Source of the DNA: Limnoperna fortunei
Lineage: Eukaryota; Mollusca; Bivalvia; Mytilida; Modiolidae
NCBI GenBank assembly: GCA_944474755.1
Contig: OX104114.1
Span: 79,222,623 to 79,286,622 of the forward strand
Length of the DNA stretch: 64,000 nt
Direction of reading: 5' to 3'
The position numbers were made by a program, and so were the translations under genes. This document shows, one piece after another, positions 54,301-58,085 of this stretch (positions are counted from its first letter, which is position 1; each line of letters begins with the position of its first letter). The notes beneath the pieces were generated by a model. The model had not been told where the DNA came from and did no database searches. It saw nothing but the letters and a program-made list of their open reading frames with translations.

Positions 54301-57245
54301 GTTTATGTTGTGTTTGTTTACCCTGCCTCTTATAATATTAACCTCAAAACAACATATCTGAGCTTCCCTGACCATATTTCTGCCACAATAGATATCAGTA
54401 CACATTAAAACAAACATGTTTAGGCAAAAAAATGTCTACTGGAGATTACTTTCAGGGTAGATAACTCTTTGTTGACATTTTCCAACAGAACAGCACCATA
54501 ACAAATTAGGGAAAAATAGAACCAAACTCTGGTAGGATAGCAAGACATGAAAATCTTAGACAACCACAAGAAAGATTTCTTTTAGTCTCCAAACACTGCA
54601 GAGCCTCGTTGGAGATAAGAAATCTTTCTATGCTGTTAAATCCTTTATATCTCAACCTGGGAATAAGAGTAAGAAACCCTATGCTTATCACACCAAGTAT
54701 CCTTATCTCATCAAGATTTTGTTTAATAAATTTACAGAATTGTGTGATTTTTTGTAACATTTATTTAACACAATATGCATATAATTCATACAAAAGAAAA
54801 ACCCTATGTGGTGAGATGGTTACCTGACAAGAATTAGGGTTCACCAAGCATTATATAGGTGAGATCGTTACCTGATTAGAACAATTCATTATATAGTCAT
54901 ACTTCACTGATGTATAGGTTTCAATTTGGTTATTACTTTAAATTCATTAGGTAAATTATTGGCCTAGAAGAAATCCAGAAGATGTGTTGCCAGATGACAA
55001 ACGGTTTATCAGGTTTTATACACATAATGGAGAAGTTCCACAATCTGGAGTCATAATTGGTTTGAGAGAGGACAGTTACACCAACTTTGATGTCCAGGTG
55101 TTCAACACGGCAGGCCTAGGACCTAAATCTGACCAATATCCATGTGAAACACAAAGTTTTCGTAAGTAGAGTTAACTGTTTCTATTAATGCATTGTGTGC
55201 ATGGTGCCATCAAGTCCAATCTTATTTGATTAGATTGCCAGTTTTCCTACTGAAGGTCAGGGTTTTTTTTGGGTACTCTGACTTCCTTCCCAATAAAAAC
55301 TGGAACCCATGATAAAGCTGGACAATTGCTGAAAGTGTCGTTAAACAACATTCCCACAAAGAAACAAATCTATTAATACATAGAATATTATTAAAAAATT
55401 ATTACTTTTTTTATATGTTATGAAAACATAGAATTTGGTAGAAATATTCTTGTACTTTGCCAAATTATTTAAATGACTGAAACCAAAAATAAACTCAGTT
55501 TATTTGGTTATTTTATGTATGAGTACAAAGCACTTTACAAATGGAATAATTAAGTGTGAAATATAATTAGAATCCTAAAATTAATGGTTTATAATCTTTC
55601 TTCAGCCACTTTGCTGTACCCAACAGAAGTAAGAGTATCTCCTATTAGTTCATCATCTGTCAAACTGACATGGCGAGGCATAACTATAACAACAGCAGAA
55701 GCTGTTGTCATGGGATATAAGGTAAGAAGTCTGCAAGTAATGTGGTAAGTCATTCATCATCTGTCGTCATGGGATATAAGGTAAGAAGTCTGCAAGTAAT
55801 GTGGTGAGTCATTCATCATCTTTAGTCATGGGATATAAGGTAAGAAGTCTGCAAGTAATGTGATGAAGAACATATTATTTGCATTCCTTAAAGGATAAAT
55901 CAGTATTAAACCCATTTTTTGAATGGTCTAAATCTCAATTCACCAAAGGTGGGACTGCCACCTTGATTATAACTTTTGTAATGTAATGACATTAACTATT
56001 TTTCTACCATTTGCAAGAAGTCTCTAAAACTGGTAGAACCATCGGATTTGGGTCTAATAGTGGATACCTTTGGCTCAAAGTGTTCAAAGGCTCTGTGGGG
56101 ACTAGCAAACCACACATTTTTTTACTCAACATAACTTTCCTGTTCCCTTTGAATAGTGCAACTGATAAAACCCCACAAATTAATTATCCTAAAAACAACA
56201 ACTTGTTATTAAATAATGAAAATGAGTATGCACAAAATAAGGTGTCAACCCCCAGTAAATTGTTAACATTATTATTACTTATATATGGAAATGATTTCAT
56301 ATGTGTTCATAAAAAAGAAAGTGTTTCCATGCAGTTTTTGTCTTTATTGTAGATCTATTTGTGGCCAGCCAATGAAAACTTCAGAACAGCATTTGAGTAT
56401 ATTGGCAATTTTATGCCTACAGAGTATACATTGACAAGCCTTGAAAGGGGTGTGGTTTATGCCGTAAGGGTAGCTGGATGGGGGCAGGGAGGTGATGGAC
56501 GGAAATCCCAAACAACATACTTTGCCATTGGTAATATTTAAATGTGTTTTGAACAATTTTCTTGTTATAATCATAGATTGTAAAATTTAATACTTTTCAT
56601 TGCCATTGGTTGTCTCTTGTCACAAACACCATCTTGTAGTGGTTGCCATGGCACCAACTTAAAGGTAGCGGTTTTTTACTAGTCAACAAAAGTATATTCG
56701 TTTGTAATAGTGCCTTGAATGCTGATGTAATCAGTGTTAATTGTTAATACCCTGAAACCTGATTTAAATGACATCTGCAATAAGCAACCACTTTTCTTGT
56801 GCAAAGGTTGAGTGATTACATGGGACTGCTGTGAAAACTACCTTGAAGCCTACAACTAATTTCTTATGGCCAAAAAAGTGTTTCTTGTGGAATGTTCCCA
56901 GATAGTTATCAATAAAATAATTGATTGCTGTTTCAATATCATCTGTGTGTTTATGCAGACTCCATTGTGGAATCCATTCTGGCCACTGTGTACTCAGAAC
57001 CCCTTATTCTGGTAACAGAAGAAATGGCTATATATACAGATTTTACATGTTATGACATTGTTGTTTATAAATAAACATTAAAATCTATAATTAAAATTAA
57101 AGGATATTTGATCTGTTTTTCAGCTGGTGGTGCCACAGTAATTGACCAGACAGTTACACAGTTTTCATATCTGGCAGCTTCGTCAATGACATCTTCCATT
57201 GTACTTGTCTTGTTTACATCTATTATGGTTTTCATGTTGTCATAA
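14428..57245 (+). CDS. Cont: Contactin-type GPI-anchored adhesion protein, whole gene (24 coding exons)
   Basis: Spliced coding sequence of 3831 nt (1276 residues plus stop). Every intron is GT/AG and all junctions keep frame, which strongly supports the model. Domain order: signal peptide (about 1-19), C-type lectin-like domain (24-160), Ig1 (C215-C270), Ig2 (C314-C369), Ig3 (C433-C484), Ig4 (C526-C575), Ig5 (C620-C683), Ig6 (C726-C780), four FN3 domains (about 799-908, 909-1027, 1028-1138, 1139-1236), and a hydrophobic GPI signal ending at 1276. This is the layout of invertebrate contactin, a cell-surface protein that in flies acts with Neurexin IV and Neuroglian at septate junctions; vertebrate contactins lack the lectin domain. 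The length is close to the family's usual 1000-1400 residues. Function in this animal is inferred from family membership. A 5' non-coding exon probably exists because an acceptor lies 13 nt before the ATG. Two splice junctions (exon 2 acceptor, exon 22 donor) are tandemly duplicated. Confidence 0.93.
14670..15090 (+). mobile_element. Hairpin-headed dispersed repeat with GTCC tract
   Basis: Starts TATACCTCCGCTTGACAGAG followed by GGGGGTATA, giving a terminal hairpin, then a GTCCGTCC tract. The body is doubled, with AACTCAAAAAGT...GAATGAAACTTTGGGATATT present twice. It ends near GCGGGGGTATC. Its plan resembles the elements at 30416, 44434 and 51261. Confidence 0.6.
15310..15700. repeat. Diverged tandem repeat of about 165 bp, 2.5 copies
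   Basis: GTGTAATCAACT-like segments recur at about 15325, 15490 and 15655, each followed by a CAGATNTNTGAAACTTCACAG-type segment in the first two. The unit looks like a common dispersed repeat. Confidence 0.6.
18061..18288 (-). mobile_element. tRNA-derived SINE
   Basis: On the minus strand, head GGCCGAGTGGTTAAGGTAG, then the body, and tail GGCGTTAAACACCATACAAA. The B-box region is partly deleted. Confidence 0.8.
19054..19853 (+). repeat. Splice-acceptor minisatellite, 15 copies of a 53-bp unit
   Basis: Each unit holds CTGAT (branch-point-like), a T-rich tract, TTTTCAG, and the first 33 or so bases of exon 2 (ATTGTCCTGATGGGTGG...GAAGTAAC). Acceptor AGs end at 19073, 19126, 19179, 19232, 19285, 19338, 19396, 19449, 19502, 19555, 19608, 19661, 19714, 19767 and 19820. 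Copy 7 is displaced by a 5-bp CTGAT insertion. Copies 1, 3 and 7 encode WLA where the others encode WVA; copy 9 has a silent change. Divergence is very low, so the array is young or homogenised. The last unit runs on into the real exon 2. Confidence 0.97.
19821..19921 (+). CDS. Cont: Contactin exon 2: start of the C-type lectin-like domain
   Basis: Residues 24-57, beginning NCPDGWVAEV, then CYKF and ending KACA. Cysteines 25, 38 and 56 fit the first cysteines of a long-form CTLD. This exon start is the fifteenth and last copy of the 53-bp acceptor array. It is the only copy whose reading frame stays open into AAKACA and on to exon 3. It ends in phase 0 at GTAAGT. Confidence 0.88.
20205..20284 (+). 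mobile_element. SINE-like tail with ATCA microsatellite
   Basis: GTGGCTGAAATATTGC followed by GACATCAAACACCAATC and an (AATC) run. It resembles the 3' tail of a second SINE type; no head is visible. Confidence 0.45.
21237..21512. repeat. 28-bp tandem repeat, ten copies, in contactin intron 2
   Basis: ACCCCATACAGAAGTGTTGT recurs every 28 bp at 21241, 21269 and so on to 21493, nearly identical except for one T-to-A change in copy 8. It carries no splice-site-like sequence and lies about 200 bp before exon 3. Confidence 0.95.
21717..21805 (+). CDS. Cont: Contactin exon 3: lectin-like domain, middle
   Basis: Residues 58-86 plus two bases of Arg87. The translation includes ESYSTLVSVTTASEQSFI, matching the CTLD segment in which 'a-L-V-S-V' is followed by an E-x-x-F-I helix. 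Acceptor TTTCAG, donor GTAAGA. Its single open frame is too short to stand out alone; the phase match to both neighbours supports it. Confidence 0.87.
23492..23600 (+). pseudogene. Transposon-borne zinc-finger exon (PHD-like), orphaned
   Basis: An ATG-initiated 109-nt reading frame ending at a GTTAGT donor. It encodes MDASNRCVDCHLKV, then ALLCDKCERWQHRICNTG. The C-x2-C ... C-x2-C-x4-H-x3-C spacing is the beginning of a PHD-type finger. It lies wholly inside the 23071-25201 transposon, so it is probably the first exon of a transposon protein whose remainder has been lost. It is not part of contactin: the frame is not needed and the exon would disrupt the lectin domain. Confidence 0.6.
24223..24650. 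mobile_element. Small TIR element nested in the larger transposon
   Basis: Bounded by CACGGGGGGGGTAACT and its inverse AGTTACCCCCCCCCCC...CCCCGTG. Inside, AAAATATATGAATAGG recurs about four times. About 430 bp with no coding capacity, so MITE-like. Confidence 0.6.
26742..28190 (+). mobile_element. Hairpin-headed element with about eight 167-bp repeats
   Basis: Starts with the palindrome AGCTCACCTGACCCAAAGGG...CATGTGAGCT, then a GTCGTCGTCGTC tract. About eight repeats of 163-168 bp follow, each opening CTTCTTCTCTGAAAC (26852, 27020, 27187, 27353, 27520, 27687, 27853, 28020). It ends TCAGGTGAGCGATACAGG, the inverse of the head, and AGGCTCTTAAGAGCCT, a terminal palindrome. It has no protein-coding capacity; short open frames across it follow the repeat. 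Confidence 0.85.
28200..28450 (+). pseudogene. Coding-like relic of unknown origin
   Basis: One frame reads VVTPDTVEEVINTHLENFKV and later VLGSFGTKFIMVTCHELKTD, with in-frame stops (TGA near 28284, TAA near 28421). The amino-acid texture is protein-like but no family is recognised. It lies inside a transposon, so it may be a fossil of its gene or captured host sequence. Confidence 0.3.
28818..28975 (+). CDS. Cont: Contactin exon 4: lectin-like domain, long-loop region
   Basis: Residues 87-139, with NQWYTSGKKLPNSQYVWEGD and later GFWMAGYQF. It replaces the typical WIGL/long-loop part of a CTLD. I see no EPN or QPD calcium/sugar-binding triplet, so classical calcium-dependent sugar binding is unlikely. 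It follows a 7-kb intron filled with nested transposons. Acceptor TTTACAG, donor GTAAGT. Confidence 0.88.
29423..29530 (+). CDS. Cont: Contactin exon 5: end of the lectin-like domain and linker
   Basis: Residues 140-175. It contains NGYRWTI and then VMCYICEI. The YICE motif is the usual last strand of a CTLD, so C158 probably pairs with C56. C155 is extra or non-canonical. The WND calcium motif is not conserved. A short charged linker to the Ig region follows. Donor GTAAGT. Confidence 0.87.
30091..30281 (+). CDS. Cont: Contactin exon 6: linker and first half of Ig1
   Basis: Residues 176-239. LYLECLAEGNPQPSYRW carries the first Ig cysteine (C215) and the core tryptophan (W227), the classic I-set pattern. 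The exon ends in phase 0 at a weaker donor, GTATAG. Confidence 0.92.
30416..30640 (+). mobile_element. Short hairpin-headed element, copy 1
   Basis: Head TTATACCCCC...GTTGTGGGGT, body with GAAACTTAGCATAAAGGAAG and TGTAGATGTGCATGAGGGAT, end GGGGTATCCCTTTGCTCACA followed by GTCCACACTTA. Same family as 44434 and 51261. In contactin intron 6. Confidence 0.8.
31514..31630. mobile_element. Fold-back MITE
   Basis: Near-perfect palindrome with 40-bp arms beginning GGTTATTGCATGAATATTGG, and an inner palindrome ATATTGCACTCGC...GTGCAATAT. Intron 6 of contactin. Confidence 0.8.
32081..32231 (+). CDS. Cont: Contactin exon 7: second half of Ig1
   Basis: Residues 240-289. The segment GRLTIQNPDSTDTKYYRCEA holds the second Ig cysteine (C270) in the usual D-x-x-x-Y-x-C context. 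A 1.28-kb repeat element (32264-33543) begins only about 32 bases past the donor. Confidence 0.93.
32264..33543 (+). mobile_element. 146-bp-repeat element, copy 2
   Basis: Head palindrome GTCTCGCCTGCGACGAAAGT...GGCGAGAC, then a GGC-rich triplet tract, then seven 146-bp repeats (TCAATTTCACGGTCCAGCG-type starts at 32471, 32617, 32763, 32909, 33055, 33201, 33347). It ends CAGGCGAGACG...GTGTCCACACTTG. It lies 32 bases past the exon 7 donor. Confidence 0.92.
33905..34087. mobile_element. MITE with about 55-bp inverted ends
   Basis: Left arm ATTAGATAAATACACATTAC...AGGTACAACTACCTGTAT, with its inverse at 34034-34087. It contains the inner perfect palindrome AGGTACAACTACCTGTA / TACAGGTAGTTGTACCT. 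Contactin intron 7. Confidence 0.75.
34930..35104 (-). mobile_element. tRNA-derived SINE, tail missing
   Basis: Minus-strand head TTGGCCGAGTGATTATGGTA and GAGGTTGTGGACTTTAGTC, followed by the family body. It stops before the tail. Confidence 0.65.
35438..35533 (+). CDS. Cont: Contactin exon 8: first half of Ig2
   Basis: Residues 290-321, including AFAYDGAIIVCSR with C314, the first cysteine of Ig2. Acceptor ATTTCAG. The donor is GTAATT, weaker than most in this gene. Phase 1 at both ends. Confidence 0.87.
35705..36150 (+). pseudogene. Hydrophobic coding-like relic in contactin intron 8
   Basis: Two adjoining frames encode membrane-like segments: STFYGISIIGAALSILIYHC in the first, and AALFIVMLFLLSWIPLQML then LLMLYLLFAYTVVTCIVLIM in the second, separated by a stop and a frame change near 35893. 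Spacing loosely recalls a multi-pass membrane protein such as a GPCR end. No start or splice sites support it as a live gene, and hydrophobic runs can arise by chance in T-rich DNA. Confidence 0.22.
36708..36947 (+). CDS. Cont: Contactin exon 9: second half of Ig2
   Basis: Residues 322-401. VVYNWERIAG has the core tryptophan W327, and VDETSYYCRA holds C369. A stretch rich in Ser, Thr and Pro after the domain links to Ig3. The donor is GTTTGT, a non-consensus but acceptable GT site. Confidence 0.92.
37092..37140. repeat. Short direct duplication
   Basis: AGACAAGATTAATGGGTTCT occurs twice, 23-24 bases apart, in contactin intron 9. Confidence 0.7.
37603..37711 (+). CDS. Cont: Contactin exon 10: first half of Ig3
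   Basis: Residues 402-437. It contains WGPIIQDDFPNVYPNPPIRG and then RMECFAYG with C433. The exon ends inside Ser438 (phase 2), and exon 11 completes the codon. Donor GTAAGT. Confidence 0.9.
38186..38382. mobile_element. MITE-like repeat with inverted ends
   Basis: GGTGGATCCAGGTAGGGTGT on the left and CTCCTGGATCCACACC on the right, about 197 bp apart, in contactin intron 10. An internal GTGTGCACTGAGCACACAC palindrome follows the left end. Confidence 0.55.
38507..38700 (+). CDS. Cont: Contactin exon 11: second half of Ig3
   Basis: Residues 438-502, with WNYVWSRPVGLPKK (core Trp) and AEDEGVYTCFV (C484). Acceptor ATTTCAG, donor GTAAGT. Confidence 0.93.
38701..39988 (+). other. Contactin intron 11
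   Basis: 1.3-kb intron. It has a small palindrome (GAGATGGGCCCATCTC) and a related GAGTGAGATGGGA copy near 39050-39090, and an A-tract of over 20 bases near 39760. Nothing coding was found. Confidence 0.7.
39989..40261 (+). CDS. Cont: Contactin exon 12: complete Ig4
   Basis: Residues 503-593, a full I-set Ig domain in one exon. GSQLTWQCIAEGNPVPLYSW carries C526 and W538; NGMYQCSATNTHGEV carries C575. A potential N-glycosylation site is N541-G-T. Acceptor TTTTCAG, donor GTAGGT. Confidence 0.95.
40752..41075 (+). CDS. Cont: Contactin exon 13: complete Ig5
   Basis: Residues 594-701. GNLTIQCRPEAAPKPTIKW carries C620 and W632; DDDGTYICIASNAYGEDQSA carries C683. The open frame continues upstream of the acceptor to 40556 by chance; the AATTTCAG acceptor and phase match fix the true start. 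Donor GTAAGA. Confidence 0.95.
41974..42143 (+). CDS. Cont: Contactin exon 14: first half of Ig6
   Basis: Residues 702-758. NETVFIECEASYDPNLDLVY carries C726, then VWKFNGKRI gives the core Trp. It ends in phase 0 at GTATAT, a weak donor. A SINE is inserted about 15 bases beyond that donor. Confidence 0.92.
42158..42400 (+). mobile_element. tRNA-derived SINE, plus strand, complete
   Basis: Head GGGGGCCTTTGTGGCAGAGT then GGTTAAGG (A-box region) and CAGGTTTGAGTCTCACTG (B-box). The body has AAAGATTGCCAGTTTTC and AATAAAACTGGATGCCATGA; the tail is CATCATTCAAACAAACAAAA. It begins about 15 bases past the exon 14 donor. Confidence 0.85.
42916..43036 (+). CDS. Cont: Contactin exon 15: second half of Ig6
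   Basis: Residues 759-798, with YHAGYYECTAVT (C780), completing Ig6. Acceptor CTTTCAG, donor GTAATG. Confidence 0.93.
43092..43341. mobile_element. MITE flanked by TTAA, copy 1
   Basis: Ends TTAAGGTATCCGAGCCATAA and the inverse, TTATGGGTCGGATGCCTTAA, 250 bp. TTAA at both ends fits a piggyBac-type target site but may be part of the inverted repeat. A second copy in opposite orientation is at 50702. Confidence 0.75.
43764..44093 (+). CDS. Cont: Contactin exon 16: FN3 domain 1
   Basis: Residues 799-908. It starts GVPEAPSGIYV (the proline-rich FN3 entry), continues with ILYWTSG (conserved Trp) and LLEYEIMYN, and ends NNYTFKIRAKNIKGWG, the conserved Y-x-F/V-R-x-x-A/N end of an FN3 domain. N-glycosylation is possible at N-Y-T. 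Donor GTAAGT. Confidence 0.95.
44199..44267. repeat. Inverted repeat (hairpin)
   Basis: GTTTGGTCCAGTAAAGT and its inverse ACTTTACTGGACCAAGC with a loop of about 35 bases, just past contactin exon 16. Confidence 0.7.
44434..44690 (+). mobile_element. Short hairpin-headed element, copy 2
   Basis: Head TATACCCCCCAAAAACTTGT...GGGGAGTATATAG, then a (GTCT) tract, a body as at 51261, and end GGAGGTATCGCTTTGTGAGT then GGCCACACTT. The conserved kinase-like or ligase-like open frames across it are chance. Confidence 0.8.
45140..45328. mobile_element. MITE with inverted ends
   Basis: CAGTGTTCTCCCCAG on the left and CTGGGGAGAACACTG on the right (perfect 15-bp inverse). Inside, ATAGCATC recurs four times. 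189 bp, in contactin intron 16. Confidence 0.8.
45890..45996 (+). CDS. Cont: Contactin exon 17: FN3 domain 2, first part
   Basis: Residues 909-944. APDINFNRISLNITGGGGSV leads to DLTIKWN with the conserved FN3 tryptophan. It ends in phase 0 at GTAAGT and is followed by a 4.5-kb intron full of inverted repeats. Confidence 0.92.
46199..47427 (-). mobile_element. 146-bp-repeat element, copy 3
   Basis: Minus-strand copy. It starts CAAGTGTGGACCCAG and contains about seven 146-bp repeats (GGACCGTGAAATTGAGGTCA-type, from 46386). It ends with a decayed head palindrome, GTCTCGCCTCCATCG...GCAAGCGAGAC, and lacks the long GCC tract. Confidence 0.9.
47457..47652. mobile_element. Fold-back MITE
   Basis: TAGTGTTATTAAATGGATGT and its inverse ACACCCATTTAATGACACTT frame a 195-bp imperfect palindrome. 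Confidence 0.7.
47647..47995. mobile_element. TIR element with repeated TATTGGGCCTG motif
   Basis: TTTATTAACCAGTTGAGTAA on the left; TTACACAACTGGTTAATAAA, its inverse, on the right. The interior has five TGTATTG(G/A)GCCTGTTTTT-like repeats. It abuts the preceding fold-back element. Chance open frames on both strands follow the repeats. Confidence 0.6.
48064..48204. mobile_element. Long near-perfect hairpin (fold-back element)
   Basis: 63-bp arms starting CAATTACTGCACTTGAACGA and running through GGAGCAGGGTGGAATAATAT, closed by a loop of about 14 bases (GAGGCGAAGCCC). Only a few mismatches between arms, so young. Confidence 0.9.
48812..50365 (+). mobile_element. 146-bp-repeat element, copy 4 (longest)
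   Basis: Head palindrome TTGTCTCGCCTGCGACGGAA...GGCGAGACA, short GGCGGTGGCGG tract, then nine tandem repeats at exact 146-bp steps (49001, 49147, 49293, 49439, 49585, 49731, 49877, 50023, 50169). A unique 3' segment with TATTTACGTAATGCTTATGA follows, ending CAGGCGAGACG...TGTCCACACTTG. No coding capacity. The ends form a short subterminal inverted repeat (GTCTCGCCTGC / GCAGGCGAGAC). Likely a non-autonomous element, possibly Helitron/Helentron-like; class is inferred. Confidence 0.92.
50493..50573 (+). CDS. Cont: Contactin exon 18: FN3 domain 2, middle
   Basis: An 81-nt phase 0-0 exon encoding residues 945-971. PLPPKYHGAPGLMYRIYWRR corresponds to the C strand of an FN3 fold (G-x-x-Y-x-V/I-x-W/Y). 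Skipping it would keep frame but destroy the domain. Acceptor TTTTATAG, donor GTAAGT. Confidence 0.88.
50702..50978. mobile_element. MITE flanked by TTAA, copy 2
   Basis: Opposite-orientation relative of 43092-43341. Ends TTAAGGTATCTGGACCATAA and GTGGGTCGGATACCTTAA. The interior shares GACCTCGGTAATGTTTG and CAATACATTGATTTAATAAA with the first copy's inverse. Confidence 0.75.
51261..51522 (+). mobile_element. Short hairpin-headed element, copy 3
   Basis: Head TATACCCCCACACAAACTTG...GGGGGTATATAGG, a tract of about fifteen GTCT units, a body with TAGCATAAAGGAAGTATATT, and end GTGGGGTATCACTTTGTGAG...GTCTACACTTG. In contactin intron 18. Confidence 0.85.
51588..51838 (-). mobile_element. tRNA-derived SINE
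   Basis: Minus-strand head AGGCCAAGTGGTTAATGTAG and GAGGTTGTGGGTTCGATTCT, then body, and tail TGTTAAACACCATTCAAACA. It ends about 70 bases before exon 19. Confidence 0.85.
51909..52077 (+). CDS. Cont: Contactin exon 19: FN3 domain 2, end
   Basis: Residues 972-1027. LNYYFAYNVMIQPINSVGNG is the conserved final strand of an FN3 domain (Y-x-V-x-V/I-x-x-x-N-x-x-G). It is preceded by an unbroken T-tract and AG. Donor GTAAGT. Confidence 0.92.
52861..52982 (+). CDS. Cont: Contactin exon 20: FN3 domain 3, first part
   Basis: Residues 1028-1068. MPTPAPKIASCSVVNATAMQ then VFWTSIPDN (conserved Trp) and VGGYIAGYQ. Donor GTGAGA. Confidence 0.92.
53288..54016 (-). pseudogene. Non-LTR retrotransposon reverse-transcriptase relic (3' end)
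   Basis: On the minus strand, YLGLQISEDLKWTTHIANVT, NKANSTLGFLRRNLKYCPQN and YTSLVRSTMEYRAIVWD are the conserved region downstream of a LINE reverse-transcriptase catalytic core. After a stop near 53671 the frame shifts, and RLLFLYKVVEGLVPA and IEWNQLNDTTINSTSIE resume the family's C-terminus, ending at 53290. Stops and frameshifts make it dead. It has no catalytic core and lies in contactin intron 20, opposite to the gene. Confidence 0.85.
54951..55161 (+). CDS. Cont: Contactin exon 21: FN3 domain 3, second part
   Basis: Residues 1069-1138. VNYWPRRNPEDV opens it; DSYTNFDVQVFNTAGLGPKS is the closing strand of the FN3 fold. Acceptor ATTAG has a weak pyrimidine tract. Donor GTAAGT. Confidence 0.92.
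55196..55375 (+). mobile_element. SINE, head missing
   Basis: Body GATTGCCAGTTTTCCTACTG and CAATAAAAACTGGAACCCAT, then GCTGAAAGTGTCGTTAAACA and a CATTCCCACAAAGAAACAAA tail. Confidence 0.65.
55606..55721 (+). CDS. Cont: Contactin exon 22: FN3 domain 4, first part
   Basis: Residues 1139-1177. It contains PTEVRVSPISSSSVKLTWRG (FN3 B strand with Trp) and ends VVMGYK at the donor AAG|GTAAGA. That exon end and donor recur at 55781 and 55840 within a 59-bp tandem repeat. Using either extra donor reads into a TAA a few codons on, so the first donor is the coding one. Confidence 0.92.
55707..55862 (+). repeat. Splice-donor minisatellite, three copies of a 59-bp unit
   Basis: The units begin GTCATGGGATATAAG and contain the donor GTAAGAAG. 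Donor GTs are at 55722, 55781 and 55840. The first copy also contains a second perfect GTAAGT at 55745, and the second copy has GTGAGT at the same place. The unit copies the end of exon 22 plus the start of its intron. Confidence 0.93.
56353..56530 (+). CDS. Cont: Contactin exon 23: FN3 domain 4, second part
   Basis: Residues 1178-1236. IYLWPANENFRTAF begins it; SLERGVVYAVRVAGWGQGGD is the last FN3 strand. The open frame extends well upstream into the intron by chance; the TTGTAG acceptor and phase 0 set the start. Donor GTAATA. Confidence 0.93.
57124..57245 (+). CDS. Cont: Contactin exon 24: GPI-anchor signal and stop
   Basis: Residues 1237-1276 and TAA. After TVIDQTVTQFSY come small residues (LAASSMTSS, a plausible omega-site region near S1256/S1257) and a hydrophobic tail, IVLVLFTSIMVFMLS, ending directly at the stop with no cytoplasmic basic residues. 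That is a GPI-attachment signal, not a transmembrane anchor, as expected for contactin. Acceptor TTTTTCAG. Confidence 0.92.
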
Positions 57246-57479
57246 CAACAAGAATTGAGTGAAAAAGTGTGACTTAATTGTGTGCCTGTTTCTACAAAAC
57301 AAAAGTTTTTAATCGATTACTGTGGAATGACTGAATCATAAATATGTGGATTAAAAGTTGTCTGCATTATATTTTCTGCATGTGGATTTTGGTTGGCATC
57401 CGTATTAATGGATTTCATCATTTTTACCAAATGAGATTATGTTAAAAAATGATTGTACATACCAGATGGTAACTTTCAG

Positions 57480-57602
57480 AATAAAAAAAATAACTTTTTT
57501 GGGAAGGTGGGGGGGGGGGGGGGTGTGATTTGTTTTTAAGAATTGGACAATAAACTAATCAGGGATGAAAAGTTGATGAATGTTTAAACTGCATCAAATA
57601 AA
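57480..57602 (+). terminator. Candidate polyadenylation signals of contactin
   Basis: Three AATAAA hexamers lie at 57480, 57549 and 57597, 235-350 bases past the contactin stop, around a poly-G tract. Longer 3' ends cannot be excluded because the spacer is AT-rich throughout. Confidence 0.3.
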
Positions 57603-57968
57603 GCAAATTTTATGTTGGTGTACAATTTTATGTTGGTGTTCCATTTTAATAGGGGTGTAGAATTTAATATGTTGTATACATTTTAATGTAAAACTGATTT
57701 TAAAATGGTAAAGCATTTCATTGTCAGTTTTTGAGATTAAGAGAAAAATATTTTACCACCATGTTTTTTTATGGTTTTATCCTTACAGTGCTGCTAAGGA
57801 GGATTTTCTGTTCTCCGGTCATTGGTGTGAAAAAAATGTTCCCTAATTTATAATTATTAGTAGCAACTCTATCCAATCACATATATTATGTTATGTTAGT
57901 GGTGGTAGAATTACGTTAGATGTTTTTTTAAAATGGGTGTAGAACGTAAAATCCACCTTGATTTGACT

Positions 57969-58085
57969 GTACCCAGAATTCCATCTTAACACAATGTAAA
58001 CAGTGTACTGTACCCAGAATTCCATCTAAACATAAAGTAAACAGTGTACTCTACGCAGAATTCCATATAAACAGCTGTACACTAA
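57969..58085. repeat. 41-bp tandem repeat, nearly three copies
   Basis: GTACCCAGAATTCCATCTAA-type units start at 57969, 58010 and 58051. Probably within or just past the contactin 3' UTR. Confidence 0.85.
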
